Assembly: GCA_963784895.1 (NCBI GenBank)
Contig: CAWATM010000009.1
Coordinates: forward strand, 124,001-188,000
Length of the DNA stretch: 64,000 nucleotides
Origin: Gaiellasilicea sp963784895
GTDB taxonomy: Bacteria > Actinomycetota > Thermoleophilia > Gaiellales > Gaiellaceae
Direction: 5' to 3'
Positions within the stretch are counted from its first letter, which is position 1; each line of letters opens with the position of its first letter. A program made the translations under genes and the position numbers. Shown here piece after piece: positions 1 through 8,080 of this stretch. The notes beneath the pieces were generated by a model. The model ran no database searches. It had not been told where the DNA came from and was given only the letters and a program-made list of their open reading frames with translations.

Positions 1-385
1 TGCTCTTGCTGATCTTGTCACGCTGCAGATACGAGTTGAGGTCGATCCAGCCGCCGGACGGGCAATAGATGCCGACGTTCGACGACGTGAACGAACTGAC
101 CACGTCAGGTGCGTTGCCGCCGCGCAGGGCAGCGATGATCTTGTCGTCGTTGATCCCGCCCACGACCTTGATCTGCACTGCCGCGGTCTTCCGGTCGTAC
201 TCGGCAACGACCTTCTTGAACTCGTTCAGCTCGCGGGCGCTCCAGCCGACCCACACTGTCAGCGTGGCCGGCGCGGCCTTCGCGGCGGGCGCAGCCGAGG
301 TGGCGTGCTCCGACACGCCGGCGACCGCCGCCGCCCCCAGCACGAGCGAGGCGAGCAGGATGACTGCCGTCGCTACGCGTTTCAT
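1..385 (-). CDS. Sugar ABC transporter substrate-binding protein (partial, runs off left edge)
   Basis: About 128 N-terminal residues are visible. They begin with a Sec signal peptide (MKRVATAVILLASLVLG, then an Ala-rich segment) and continue with a typical family-1 extracellular solute-binding start (TLTVWVGWSARELNEFKKVV, later GGNAPDVV). This would be the lipid-anchored or secreted sugar-capturing component of an ABC importer. The start is decided by an AAGGAGGT ribosome-binding site just before the ATG at 385. It diverges from the ROK regulator at 534, which probably controls it. The rest of the transporter would lie to the left, outside the window. The sugar cannot be told. Confidence 0.85.
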   Translation of the reverse strand, partial: MKRVATAVILLASLVLGAAAVAGVSEHATSAAPAAKAAPATLTVWVGWSARELNEFKKVVAEYDRKTAAVQIKVVGGINDDKIIAALRGGNAPDVVSSFTSSNVGIYCPSGGWIDLNSYLQRDKISKS

Positions 386-434
386 CTGACCTCCTTGGTG
401 CGGGGGCGTCTCAGGCCTCCCGGACAAGTTAGTT

Positions 435-523
435 AACTTTACTGCCGCGACTCTGAACTTCCTGCGCCGGAAAGTCAAGGCATGGGGAACGGACTGGTGT
501 CGGCCGACAAAAAGAGTAAAGTT
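435..523. promoter_or_regulatory. Candidate ROK-regulator operator pair in divergent promoter region
   Basis: AACTTTACT at 435-443 is repeated as its exact reverse complement AGTAAAGTT at 515-523. The two sites sit in the space between the divergent sugar-binding protein gene and the ROK regulator, in a locally AT-rich patch that also contains GTTAGTTAAC. Paired inverted half-sites between a ROK regulator and its transporter are typical operators. Binding is inferred, not shown. Confidence 0.5.
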
Positions 524-533
524 CTCTTCCATC

Positions 534-1706
534 ATGGCCAGAGTTGCCGCGATCCCGCCGCTCCTGAAGGACTTGAACGAGCGCACCGTGCTCGACGCGA
601 TCCGCACCGGCGCGCCGATCTCCCGAGCCGAGATCTCGCGCCGGGCCGGAATCTCGAAGCCGACCGTCTCGCTCGCGCTCCAGAACCTGCTCGACGCGGG
701 GCTCGTGCGCGAAACCGCTCCCGATCCCGGCCGGCCCACCTACGGCGCCACGTTCTTCGAGGTCGTCCCTGAGGCCGGCCTCGTGCTCGGGCTCGACCTC
801 GGCGCGCGCTTCCTCCGCGGCGCGATCTGCGACCTCCGCGGCGAGATCCGCTCCCGGCAGGACGTCGAGCTCGACGGCGCCGACGCCGAGGGAGCGATCG
901 ACGCGATCGCCGGTCTCCGCGTCTCGCTCGCCCACGCCAGCGGGCTCCCGACCGACCGGATCGACGGCGTCGTCGTCGGCGTGCCCGGTGTCGTCGACGC
1001 GGTCACGGGCCGGCTCACGCTCGCCACGAACGTCCCCGGGCTCGAGGGCCGCGACTGGGGAGGCGATCTCCGCGACCGGCTCGAGCTGCCGGTGAGCGTC
1101 GAGAACGACATCAACCTCGCGGCGGTGGGGGAACGCTGGCGCGGGATGGCGCGCGGCGTCGAGGACTTCGTCTTCCTCTCCGTCGGGACCGGTCTCGGCT
1201 CGGGGCTCGTGCTGCGCGGCGAGCTGCACCGCGGCAGGAACGGCGCCGCCGGCGAGGTCGACCTCGTCGCCGCCGGACGCGACGAGGAGATCGATCCGTG
1301 TGCGGCGGCGGTGTCGGCGCTCGCCGAGAGCCTCGCGGGCGCTCACAGCGGCAGCACGGCGGTCCGTGCTCCGTACGACGTGCGCGGGATCTTCGCCGCT
1401 GCGCGGAGCGGTGATCCCGTGGGGCTGGCGGTCGTCGAAGAGGAAGCTCGCCGGATCGCCCTTCACATCGCGCCGATCTCGGCCGTCACCGACATCGCCC
1501 TCGTCGTCCTCGGCGGCGGCATCGGCGTCAACGCCGACCTCCTGCTCGACCCGATCAGGAACCTCCTCACCCGCTGGCTACCGTATCCCCCTCGGGTCGA
1601 GGTGTCGAGCCTCGGCGACGCGGCCGTTCTCACCGGCGCGCTCGCCGTCGGCCTGCGTTCGGCGGTCGACAACGTCTTCGCGAACCGCCGCCCCGTCCGC
1701 GCCTAG
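534..1706 (+). CDS. ROK family transcriptional regulator
   Basis: This 390-residue protein has an N-terminal winged helix-turn-helix (residues about 18-62, ISRAEISRRAGISKPTVSLA) followed by a ROK/actin-like sugar-sensing domain: GLDLGARFLRGAICD at about 90, GVPGVVD, ENDINLAAVGERWRG and SVGTGLGSGLV. The zinc-binding CxCGxxGC motif and the ExGH of ROK sugar kinases are absent (AGEVDLV is found instead), so it is a regulator rather than a kinase. It is divergent from a sugar ABC-transporter gene, its probable target. Its stop codon overlaps that of the convergent aldo/keto reductase by 3 bp. Confidence 0.9.
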   Translation: MARVAAIPPLLKDLNERTVLDAIRTGAPISRAEISRRAGISKPTVSLALQNLLDAGLVRETAPDPGRPTYGATFFEVVPEAGLVLGLDLGARFLRGAICDLRGEIRSRQDVELDGADAEGAIDAIAGLRVSLAHASGLPTDRIDGVVVGVPGVVDAVTGRLTLATNVPGLEGRDWGGDLRDRLELPVSVENDINLAAVGERWRGMARGVEDFVFLSVGTGLGSGLVLRGELHRGRNGAAGEVDLVAAGRDEEIDPCAAAVSALAESLAGAHSGSTAVRAPYDVRGIFAAARSGDPVGLAVVEEEARRIALHIAPISAVTDIALVVLGGGIGVNADLLLDPIRNLLTRWLPYPPRVEVSSLGDAAVLTGALAVGLRSAVDNVFANRRPVRA

Positions 1707-2734
1707 CGCGACTCCCCGCTCGACTCCGCCCAGAGGTTGATGTCGGACTCGGTCGCGTAGCGGTTGATCTCCGCCAGCTCGTCCTCGTCGAAGCCGAGCC
1801 GGTCGAGGGCGGCGACGTTCGCCTCGAGCTGTTCGACGCTGCTGGCGCCGATCAGCGCCGACGTCACGCGCCGATCGCGCAGGACCCAGGCGATCGCCAT
1901 CTGGGCGAGGCTCTGGCCGCGGCCGGCCGCGATCTCGTTCAGCGCGCGGATCTTCGCGAGAGCCTCCTCGGTCAGCCGATCGGCGGAGAGCGCCGTGCCC
2001 TCGCGGCCGGCCCGCGAGTCGGCGGGGATGCCGCCGAGATAGCGGTCGGTCAGCATCCCCTGCGCGAGCGGCGAGAACGCGATGCAGCCGATCCCCTCGT
2101 CCGCGAGCGCGTCGAGAAGCTCCGGCTCGATCCACCGATTCAGCATCGAGTACGACGGTTGGTGGATCACGATCGGCGTCCCGAGGGCGCGGGCGATCGC
2201 CGCTGCCTCGCGCGTCTTCTCGGCCGAGTAGGAGGAAATGCCGGCGTAGAGCGCTTTCCCCTGCCGAACGGCGGTGTCGAGCGCGCCGATCGTCTCTTCG
2301 AGCGGTGTCTCGGGATCGAAGCGGTGCGAGTAGAAAAGGTCGACGTACTCGAGCCCCATTCGCGCGAGCGACTGGTCGAGGCTCGCGAGCAGGTACTTGC
2401 GCGAGCCCCACTCGCCGTACGGGCCGGGCCACATGTCGTAGCCGGCCTTGGTCGAGATGATCAGCTCGTCGCGGTAGGGGCGGAGGTCGTCGCGCAGCAT
2501 CCGGCCGAAGTTCTCCTCGGCGGAGCCGTACGGCGGCCCGTAGTTGTTCGCGAGGTCGTAGTGGAGGATGCCGAGGTCGAACGCCCGGCGCGCGATCGCG
2601 CGGCCGACCTCGTAGGGCCGGTCGCGGCCGAAGTTGTGCCACAACCCGAGCGAGACGGCCGGCAGCTGGAGCCCGCTGCGGCCGCTGCGACGGTACTGCA
2701 TCCGCTCGTAGCGCTCGGGAGCCGCGGTGTACAC
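1703..2734 (-). CDS. Aldo/keto reductase, YghZ/GprA-like (L-glyceraldehyde 3-phosphate reductase type)
   Basis: The 343-residue sequence closely follows E. coli YghZ throughout: PERYERMQYRRSGRSGLQLP, SLGLWHNFG, DLANNYGPP, STKAGYDMWPGPYG, FYSHRFD and SALIGASSVEQLEAN. The AKR catalytic tetrad is visible (Asp and Tyr of DLANNY, Lys of STKAGY, His of YSHR). It should be an NADPH-dependent carbonyl reductase with a role in detoxifying glyceraldehyde phosphate or methylglyoxal. I chose the GTG at 2734 because it gives the YghZ-like N-terminus and has TAGGGT 7 nt upstream; an internal ATG at 2701 is possible. It lies 10 bp behind the DipZ-like gene. Confidence 0.9.
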   Translation of the reverse strand: MYTAAPERYERMQYRRSGRSGLQLPAVSLGLWHNFGRDRPYEVGRAIARRAFDLGILHYDLANNYGPPYGSAEENFGRMLRDDLRPYRDELIISTKAGYDMWPGPYGEWGSRKYLLASLDQSLARMGLEYVDLFYSHRFDPETPLEETIGALDTAVRQGKALYAGISSYSAEKTREAAAIARALGTPIVIHQPSYSMLNRWIEPELLDALADEGIGCIAFSPLAQGMLTDRYLGGIPADSRAGREGTALSADRLTEEALAKIRALNEIAAGRGQSLAQMAIAWVLRDRRVTSALIGASSVEQLEANVAALDRLGFDEDELAEINRYATESDINLWAESSGESR

Positions 2735-2744
2735 GGCCGCGACC

Positions 2745-4367
2745 CTAACCGAACGTGAACGCGTAGGCCGCGACGCCCGGGGTGAAGCGCAGCTCGAGCA
2801 GGTGGTCGCCGAGCTGCGGCCGTTCGACGAGTGTGTAGAGCCGATCGCCGCGCACGGGCACGATCCGCTCGCGCTTCCCGTCGACGAGCACCTCGACGCT
2901 GCCCTTGCCGGTGAGGACGAGGAAGACGTCGCGGGCGCGGTACTGCAGGCGCAGCCCGGAGCTGAGACCGGCAACTGCGCGCTCGTCCTCCACCGTCCAG
3001 ACGCCGCCGAACGCGAGCTCGTTCGCCTCGAGCCCACGGGGGAACGTGTACGCGTGCGGCTCACCCTTGACGACCGGGTCGCCGGCGTTCCGCGCCAGCC
3101 GCTCGTAGCCGAGATAGCTCTCCGGCGTCACCGATCCGCTCGGGCTCTCGTCGGCGAGGCCGGACGCGGCCGGGGCGTCGGAGCCGAGCAGCGTCCTGAT
3201 CGCCTCCTCGGTCTCGGCGTACTCGCCCTCGCCGAAGTGGAAGTAGCGGACGTTGCCGCGCTTGTCGATCAGGTATTTGGCGGGCCAGTACTGGTTGTGC
3301 CACGACTGCCAGGTGACGAAGTCGTTGTCGAGCGCGACCGGGTAGCGCACGCCGAGCTTGCGCATGTTCTCCCGCACGTTCGACTCGACCCGCTCGAAGG
3401 CGAACTCGGGCGAGTGGACGCCGACGATCGTCAGCCCGGCGTCGCGGTAGCGCTCGTCCCACGCGCGGACGTACGGCAGCGTCCGGAGGCAGTTGATGCA
3501 CGAGTACGTCCAGAAGTCGATCAGGACGACGCGTCCTCGCAGCTCGCGCAGCGTCAGCGGCTCGGAGTTGAGCCAGCGGGCGATCCCGTGGAAGTCGGGC
3601 GCCGGCCCGTAGTCCTCGAGCTCGGCGTCGCCCGCGCCGGTTGCCACGGGGTCGCGGCCGCCGGTCAGCTCGCGTAGCTCCCGCTGCGCGGCCGCCGAGC
3701 GCTCGAAGCGCTCCTGCAGCGACTCCGTGTAGCCGGGCAGAACCGTCTGGAAGTTCCGGTCGACCCCGAACGCGATCGCAAGGGCGGCCGCGCCGACGAG
3801 CACGCCCGAGACGCGCCGGATGGCGACGGCATGGGCGCGGAAGACGTGGGCGGCCCGGGCGCCGGCGAACGCGATCGCGAGCATCGGCAGAGCGGCGCCG
3901 GCGGCGTAGGAGAGCGTCAGCAGGACGCTCTCGAGACCGACGTCGCGCCGTGCCGCGATCACGCTGACCGCGGCGAGCACGGGCCCGGCGCAGGGGACGA
4001 AGACGAGTCCCAGGCTCGCGCCGAGCAGGAAGCCGCCGCCCTTGTCGCCGGCGCTCCGCCGGGTCAGGAACTGGAGCGGCCGCGCCAGCCGCTCCGCCAC
4101 CTGTGGCACCAGCAGCGAGATCGCAACGACGAAGAGCAGCGCGATCGCGAGGTTCCGCAAGAGGTCATCCGGGAGGCCGAGCGCGTCGAGCAGCCAGGCC
4201 GCGAAGAGCGTGAAGACGGTGAAGCTGACCACGATCCCCGCGACGATCGCGAGCGGGCGGCGACCAGTGGCGCCGCCGGCGAGCACGATCGGCAGCACGG
4301 GGAGGACGCACGGAGAGAGCGCCGTGACGATGCCCGCGACGAAGCCGATCGCAAGGAGCAGCAGCAC
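2745..4367 (-). CDS. CcdA-TlpA fusion, DipZ-like thiol:disulfide interchange protein
   Basis: The 540-residue protein fuses three parts. Residues 1-210 are a CcdA/DsbD-type membrane domain with about six helices and the paired cysteines of SPCVLP and VPCAGP. Residues about 255-390 are an extracytoplasmic thioredoxin fold with active site WTYSCINCLRT. Residues 420-540 form the beta-rich C-terminal domain found in DipZ proteins. Electrons would pass from cytoplasmic thioredoxin through the membrane cysteines to the outer thioredoxin domain, to reduce extracytoplasmic disulfides or serve cytochrome c maturation. No cytochrome genes are nearby. Confidence 0.9.
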   Translation of the reverse strand: MLLLLAIGFVAGIVTALSPCVLPVLPIVLAGGATGRRPLAIVAGIVVSFTVFTLFAAWLLDALGLPDDLLRNLAIALLFVVAISLLVPQVAERLARPLQFLTRRSAGDKGGGFLLGASLGLVFVPCAGPVLAAVSVIAARRDVGLESVLLTLSYAAGAALPMLAIAFAGARAAHVFRAHAVAIRRVSGVLVGAAALAIAFGVDRNFQTVLPGYTESLQERFERSAAAQRELRELTGGRDPVATGAGDAELEDYGPAPDFHGIARWLNSEPLTLRELRGRVVLIDFWTYSCINCLRTLPYVRAWDERYRDAGLTIVGVHSPEFAFERVESNVRENMRKLGVRYPVALDNDFVTWQSWHNQYWPAKYLIDKRGNVRYFHFGEGEYAETEEAIRTLLGSDAPAASGLADESPSGSVTPESYLGYERLARNAGDPVVKGEPHAYTFPRGLEANELAFGGVWTVEDERAVAGLSSGLRLQYRARDVFLVLTGKGSVEVLVDGKRERIVPVRGDRLYTLVERPQLGDHLLELRFTPGVAAYAFTFG

Positions 4368-4391
4368 GGAGAGACGGTAGCCGCGGGCGTC

Positions 4392-6929
4392 TTACGAGGG
4401 TGTTACGGAATCGGGCGGAGCCTTGGTGGCCTCGGCGGCCGTGCTCGGCCTGCGCCGGCGGCGCCGGCGCTTCGGCTTCGACTGCGACTCGCCGGCGGGA
4501 GGTGTGCCGCCGTTCTCGCTTGCGGCCGTTGCCGCCTGCGCCTGGCCGTCGCCGGGCTTCTTCTTCCGCTTCCGCCGCCGCGACTTCCGCGACGGTGCCT
4601 TCGGCGCCGGCAGGTTGTCGGCAAGTGCGTTCGCGATCTCTCCGATTTGGCCGATCTCCTCGCGCGCCCGGTCGAGGGCGTTGTTCGCTCGCGGCGTGTA
4701 GCCCTCGGAGGAGGCAAGCAGCGCCGCGCCGACGTCGAGCGGGAGCGCCTTCGCGACCTGGATCAGCTTCTGGACGTTCTCCTCGTGCCGGTGCCCGCGC
4801 GAGTTGGCGACGGCACCGAGCAGGCGCTTCGCCTCCGGGAACTCGGCGCTGGCGCGGCGGTCCTGCACCTTCCGCGTCGTCCTCGCGAGCTTCCACGTCC
4901 AGCGCTGGAGGATCTGCTCCGGCGCGTTCGCTTTCCCCTCGCCGATCGCCCGCAACAGCATCCGGACGCCGGCCGAGCGGTCCTTCTCCCACGGCGGCGC
5001 CTGCGCGACCAGCGTGACGAGGTCGTCGAAGTCGGCGCGCTCGACGGTCATCGAGACCCGATCCTGGAGCGCCGTCATTCGCAGCCGCCGGTTCGGGTTC
5101 TCGGCCGCGCAGACGGCGAGGAACGTCTCGAGCGCCGGCTTCGATGCCCGGCCCTCGGTGAACTTCTTCGCGAACTCGGCCCGCTGGTCGAAGCGAATCT
5201 GGCGCCCGGCGATCGTCGCCCAGTAGCGCTGCTCGTCCTCGTCCAGGAACTTGGGATCGATCCGCTGCCACTCGCGCTGGATCACGGCGAGCCGGCGGGC
5301 GACGTCGGGCGTGACCGGGACGAGCCACGGCGCCGGCGAGAGCCGGCGGCGGGCGCGGCGCTGGACGCGGCGGCGCGGCGCCGGCGTGACCCGGGCGCCC
5401 TCGCGGTAGAAGTCCGACTCGAGCAGCGAGTGCAGCGAGACGACGCGGTCGTTGTGCGTGGCCGACTTGGGCGTGAAGTCGACGACGATGCCCGCCTCCT
5501 TGCGCGGGTGCGTCCGCATGATCCGCCCGATCCGCTGCTGGTAGACGCGCTTCGACGCCGTCGGCGCCAGGTGCATGCAGACGGTCGCGCGCGGCGAGTT
5601 CCAGCCCTCGGCGAGCAGCATCGCGTTGATCAGGACGTTGATGTCGCCGCGCTCGTAGGCGGCGAGCGTCTCGGCGAGCTTGACCGGCGGCGTGCGACCC
5701 GAGACGGCCTCCGCCTTCAGCCCGGCGGCGCGGAACTCCTGCGCGAGGTTGTAGGCGTGGTCGACGCCGGCGGCGTACACGATCCCCGGCGTTGCGTCGA
5801 AGCGCTCGCGGTAGAGGCTCGCTGCTGCCTGGTTCAGAGCCTGGTGGTCGAGCGCGGCGGCGAGCGCGCGCTCCTCGAAGTCGCCGCCGACGATCGGCAC
5901 CGCGTTGATCGCGGCGGCCGGCGGCACGCGAAGGCAACGCAGCGGCGCGATCAGCCCGCGGCGCGCAGCGTCGGTCAGCGGCAGGTCGTCGACCGAGGCG
6001 GGGAAGACGTCGGACACCTGCTTCGCGATCAGCTGCTCGGTCGCGGTCATGCCGATGTAGAGCGGCTCCGAGAAGCTGCGGATCGCGGCGCTCGTCTTCT
6101 CGCCGAGTGCCGTGTGCGCCTCGTCGCAGATCACGAGCTGATACGCGTCGCGCGACACCGAGTCGGCATGGCGCGCGAACCAGGCGTACGTCTGGATCGT
6201 GATCGGGTTCTCGCGCGGCGGCGTCTGCCCGCGCTCGATCGCGTCGACGAACCGGTCGCCGTAGCCCTCGGTGGTCAGGTCGCCTTTGAACTGCGAGACG
6301 AGGAGGCGGCGGTGGGTGAGGATCAGGATCCCGAGTGTCTGCGCGGCCTCGACGAAGCCGGCCGCGGCGATCGTCTTGCCGGAGGCCGTCGGATGGCGGA
6401 AGCGGTAGCGGCGAACGGCCCCAGGGTCTTCGCCGGTGAACTCCGGCTCGTCCTCGGCCTCGGCGTCCGCGTCGTCGACCGGCTCGAGCTCGTCCTCCTC
6501 GTCGGCGTCCTCGGGCTCGAGCTCCGGCTCGGCGTGGCCGTTACCGTTGCCGTTCAGATCCTCGGCCTGACGCTGGTTCGCCGCGATCAACTCGGTCAGC
6601 ATCCCGGCGAGCGCGTCGATCTGGTGCTTGCGCAGCTCGGTGCCCGCGGCGGTCGCGGGCGGCTTCGACGAGAGCACGCGCTCCAGTCCGAGCAGCAGGC
6701 CGAAGCGCACTTTCCACTGCGGCGGCGGGGTGCGGCGGCCGCTCGCGATCTCCGCGAGCGCGTCGTCGAGGGCAGCGCGCCGTGCCGTACCGGCGGCGAG
6801 CGCCTCCGCCGGCTCTTCGCCGGGATGGAGGAAGGGCTCGCCTGCCCATTCCTGCGCACGGAGCGCGTCGGCCGTCAAGCCATCCGCCGCGTCCGACGTG
6901 AGTGTCGGGTTGAGTATCGCTTCTGACAT
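4392..6929 (-). CDS. DEAD/DEAH-box (ResIII-like, superfamily 2) helicase with acidic insert and basic tail
   Basis: The 845-residue protein has all core SF2 motifs: ELRKHQIDAL (about 98-107), Walker A TASGKT (181-186), CDEAH (268-272), GMTAT (293-297) and motif VI QQRIGRIMRT (464-473). An acidic stretch (residues about 126-168, mostly D/E) separates the Q-like motif from Walker A. The last 70 residues are rich in Lys/Arg with runs such as KSRRRKRKKK. It should be an ATP-dependent nucleic-acid translocase. No methylase or nuclease lies beside it, so a restriction role is not supported. Similar stand-alone helicases occur in actinobacteria without known function. Confidence 0.85.
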   Translation of the reverse strand: MSEAILNPTLTSDAADGLTADALRAQEWAGEPFLHPGEEPAEALAAGTARRAALDDALAEIASGRRTPPPQWKVRFGLLLGLERVLSSKPPATAAGTELRKHQIDALAGMLTELIAANQRQAEDLNGNGNGHAEPELEPEDADEEDELEPVDDADAEAEDEPEFTGEDPGAVRRYRFRHPTASGKTIAAAGFVEAAQTLGILILTHRRLLVSQFKGDLTTEGYGDRFVDAIERGQTPPRENPITIQTYAWFARHADSVSRDAYQLVICDEAHTALGEKTSAAIRSFSEPLYIGMTATEQLIAKQVSDVFPASVDDLPLTDAARRGLIAPLRCLRVPPAAAINAVPIVGGDFEERALAAALDHQALNQAAASLYRERFDATPGIVYAAGVDHAYNLAQEFRAAGLKAEAVSGRTPPVKLAETLAAYERGDINVLINAMLLAEGWNSPRATVCMHLAPTASKRVYQQRIGRIMRTHPRKEAGIVVDFTPKSATHNDRVVSLHSLLESDFYREGARVTPAPRRRVQRRARRRLSPAPWLVPVTPDVARRLAVIQREWQRIDPKFLDEDEQRYWATIAGRQIRFDQRAEFAKKFTEGRASKPALETFLAVCAAENPNRRLRMTALQDRVSMTVERADFDDLVTLVAQAPPWEKDRSAGVRMLLRAIGEGKANAPEQILQRWTWKLARTTRKVQDRRASAEFPEAKRLLGAVANSRGHRHEENVQKLIQVAKALPLDVGAALLASSEGYTPRANNALDRAREEIGQIGEIANALADNLPAPKAPSRKSRRRKRKKKPGDGQAQAATAASENGGTPPAGESQSKPKRRRRRRRPSTAAEATKAPPDSVTPS

Positions 6930-7061
6930 CTGCGCAGCACGAAGACCGTGGTGCTGCTTTCCTCAGGAGTGCGCCCTCGTGCTGGTGCCCGGAAGCGGAC
7001 GAGCGGCGCTCTACGGAGCATATCCAAACTTGCGGCTGCCGGTAGCCCTATCCTCGGAACC

Positions 7062-7706
7062 GTGCCGAACTGGGAGGAGCTTGGGAAGCACGCGCGCCTG
7101 CGCTACGAGGACGGTGCGGCGCGACTTCCGGACGATCCCGATGCGCGTCAGCGGCAGTTGACGCGGATGGGTAACGCGGCCGGCGCGGCAGGTCTCGCGG
7201 AGGTGATGGGCGGCAGCGACGGACGGGAGTGGTTCGCGCGCGCGGCCGAGCGCTACCGCGAGAGCTGGGAGCATGCGCCGGCCGAGAGCTGGGGCCGACC
7301 GATCGGCGCGATCAAGGCGCGGATCCTGGGCGGTGACTGGGACGGCGCGGCCGCCGACGCGCGCTGGGCGATCGAGGCGGGCGCGGCCGAGACGACGTCT
7401 CCGATCGGCCGTTACGCCGCTGCGCTCGCGTACGGCGCGCTCGGCGACTGGGACGACATGCGCGTCCACGCCGACTACGCCCGCACGCACGAGACCTTTC
7501 CGAGCGAGGTGGCCGACGCGCTGGCGTTCATCGCAGCCGAGGACGTGGTCGGCTACGTCGAGGCGGTCGAGGCCGTGCTCGCTTCGTTCGAGACGCGGGA
7601 GGAGTACCTGGAGGACATGCCCGTCGCGGATACGGTGCTCGTGCTCCAGGCGCTCGCGGGGCGGCGCGCCATGGCGGTCGAGCTCGAGTCGGAGCTCTTG
7701 CCGTGA
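7062..7706 (+). CDS. Conserved hypothetical protein, TPR-like helical
   Basis: The 214-residue soluble protein consists of Ala-rich amphipathic helices (WFARAAERYRESWEHAP, AIEAGAAETTSPIGRYAAALAYGALGDWDDM) reminiscent of tetratricopeptide repeats. I do not recognise a named family. The GTG at 7062 is chosen because TATCCT lies 7 nt upstream, which fits a leaderless start; an upstream ATG at 6948 would add 38 low-complexity residues. The stop overlaps the GTG of the DCC-family gene (GTGA), so the two are probably translationally coupled. Confidence 0.65.
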   Translation: MPNWEELGKHARLRYEDGAARLPDDPDARQRQLTRMGNAAGAAGLAEVMGGSDGREWFARAAERYRESWEHAPAESWGRPIGAIKARILGGDWDGAAADARWAIEAGAAETTSPIGRYAAALAYGALGDWDDMRVHADYARTHETFPSEVADALAFIAAEDVVGYVEAVEAVLASFETREEYLEDMPVADTVLVLQALAGRRAMAVELESELLP

Positions 7707-7996
7707 AGCGTGCGGTGATCCTCTACGACGGCAACTGACGCTTCTGCCGCTTCGCGGCGCGTGTCGCCGCGCGACTCGACCGAGGCCGGTACGCCTGGTT
7801 GCCGTTCGAGGACGACGCGGCGGAGCCGCTGCTCGCTCGGTTGCCCGAGGCGTCGCGGTACGCGAACGCCCACGTCGTACGGCGTGACGGCTCGATCTGG
7901 GGCCCGTCGAACGCTCCGTACCGGTTGGTCGCGCGGAATCGTCATCGCCTTGGCAGGTTCGTCCCGGACGGCCCGGGCCCGCGCCGCTACCCGTGA
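7703..7996 (+). CDS. DCC-family (DUF393) thiol-disulfide oxidoreductase with in-frame TGA at the first redox cysteine: candidate selenoprotein
   Basis: The frame reads VKRAVILYDGN, then TGA at 7736-7738, then RFCRFAARVAARLDRG and on without further stops to 7996 (97 codons including the TGA). DCC proteins carry LYDGxCxxC; here the first Cys of CxxC is exactly the TGA codon, giving UxxC, with the second Cys intact. A perfect 7-bp hairpin begins 14 nt after the TGA, where bacterial SECIS elements lie. The start overlaps the previous stop by 4 bp. The C-terminus (YRLVARNRHRLGRFVP) is family-like, but about 35 residues usual in the middle are missing, so a decayed pseudogene remains possible. Selenocysteine insertion is inferred; no sel genes are in the window. 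Confidence 0.6.
7753..7771 (+). promoter_or_regulatory. SECIS-like hairpin downstream of in-frame TGA
   Basis: CGCGGCG (7753-7759) pairs perfectly with CGCCGCG (7765-7771) around a five-base loop CGTGT that carries GT at its second and third positions. Two T residues just 5' of the stem could form the bulge seen in bacterial SECIS elements. The spacing, 14 nt after the TGA, is compatible. GC-rich hairpins arise easily in this genome, so this supports the selenocysteine reading without proving it. Confidence 0.4.
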
Positions 7997-7998
7997 GG

Positions 7999-8080
7999 GC
8001 TTGTGTTGTTTCAACACAAGCTCGAATGCACGGCGCGGTTCAGGCCTGCGGGGATGGTTTGTGTTGATTCAACACAAGCC
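7999..8080. repeat. Pair of near-identical palindromic hairpins
   Basis: The first unit is a 10-bp stem GCTTGTGTTG / CAACACAAGC with loop TTT (7999-8021). The second is a 12-bp stem around a single T (8056-8080), with the same core TTGTGTTG / CAACACAA and one G-T wobble. They lie between the convergent DCC-family gene and pgl, and the second unit supplies the last codons and stop of pgl. Without a T-tract they look more like REP-type palindromes than simple terminators, although termination is possible. Confidence 0.7.

Noticed and set aside
3831..6926. A 1031-codon plus-strand open frame antisense to the helicase and DipZ-like genes
   Set aside because: It is rich in Arg/Glu/Asp with no domain, and the minus-strand genes opposite have clear motifs. 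Such shadows are expected at this GC content.
4392..6929. Helicase as part of a type III restriction or defence system
   Set aside because: No methylase, nuclease or other defence gene adjoins it; the neighbours are housekeeping redox genes.
7999..8080. CRISPR-like array
   Set aside because: Only two palindromic units with unequal ends and one spacer; no cas genes.
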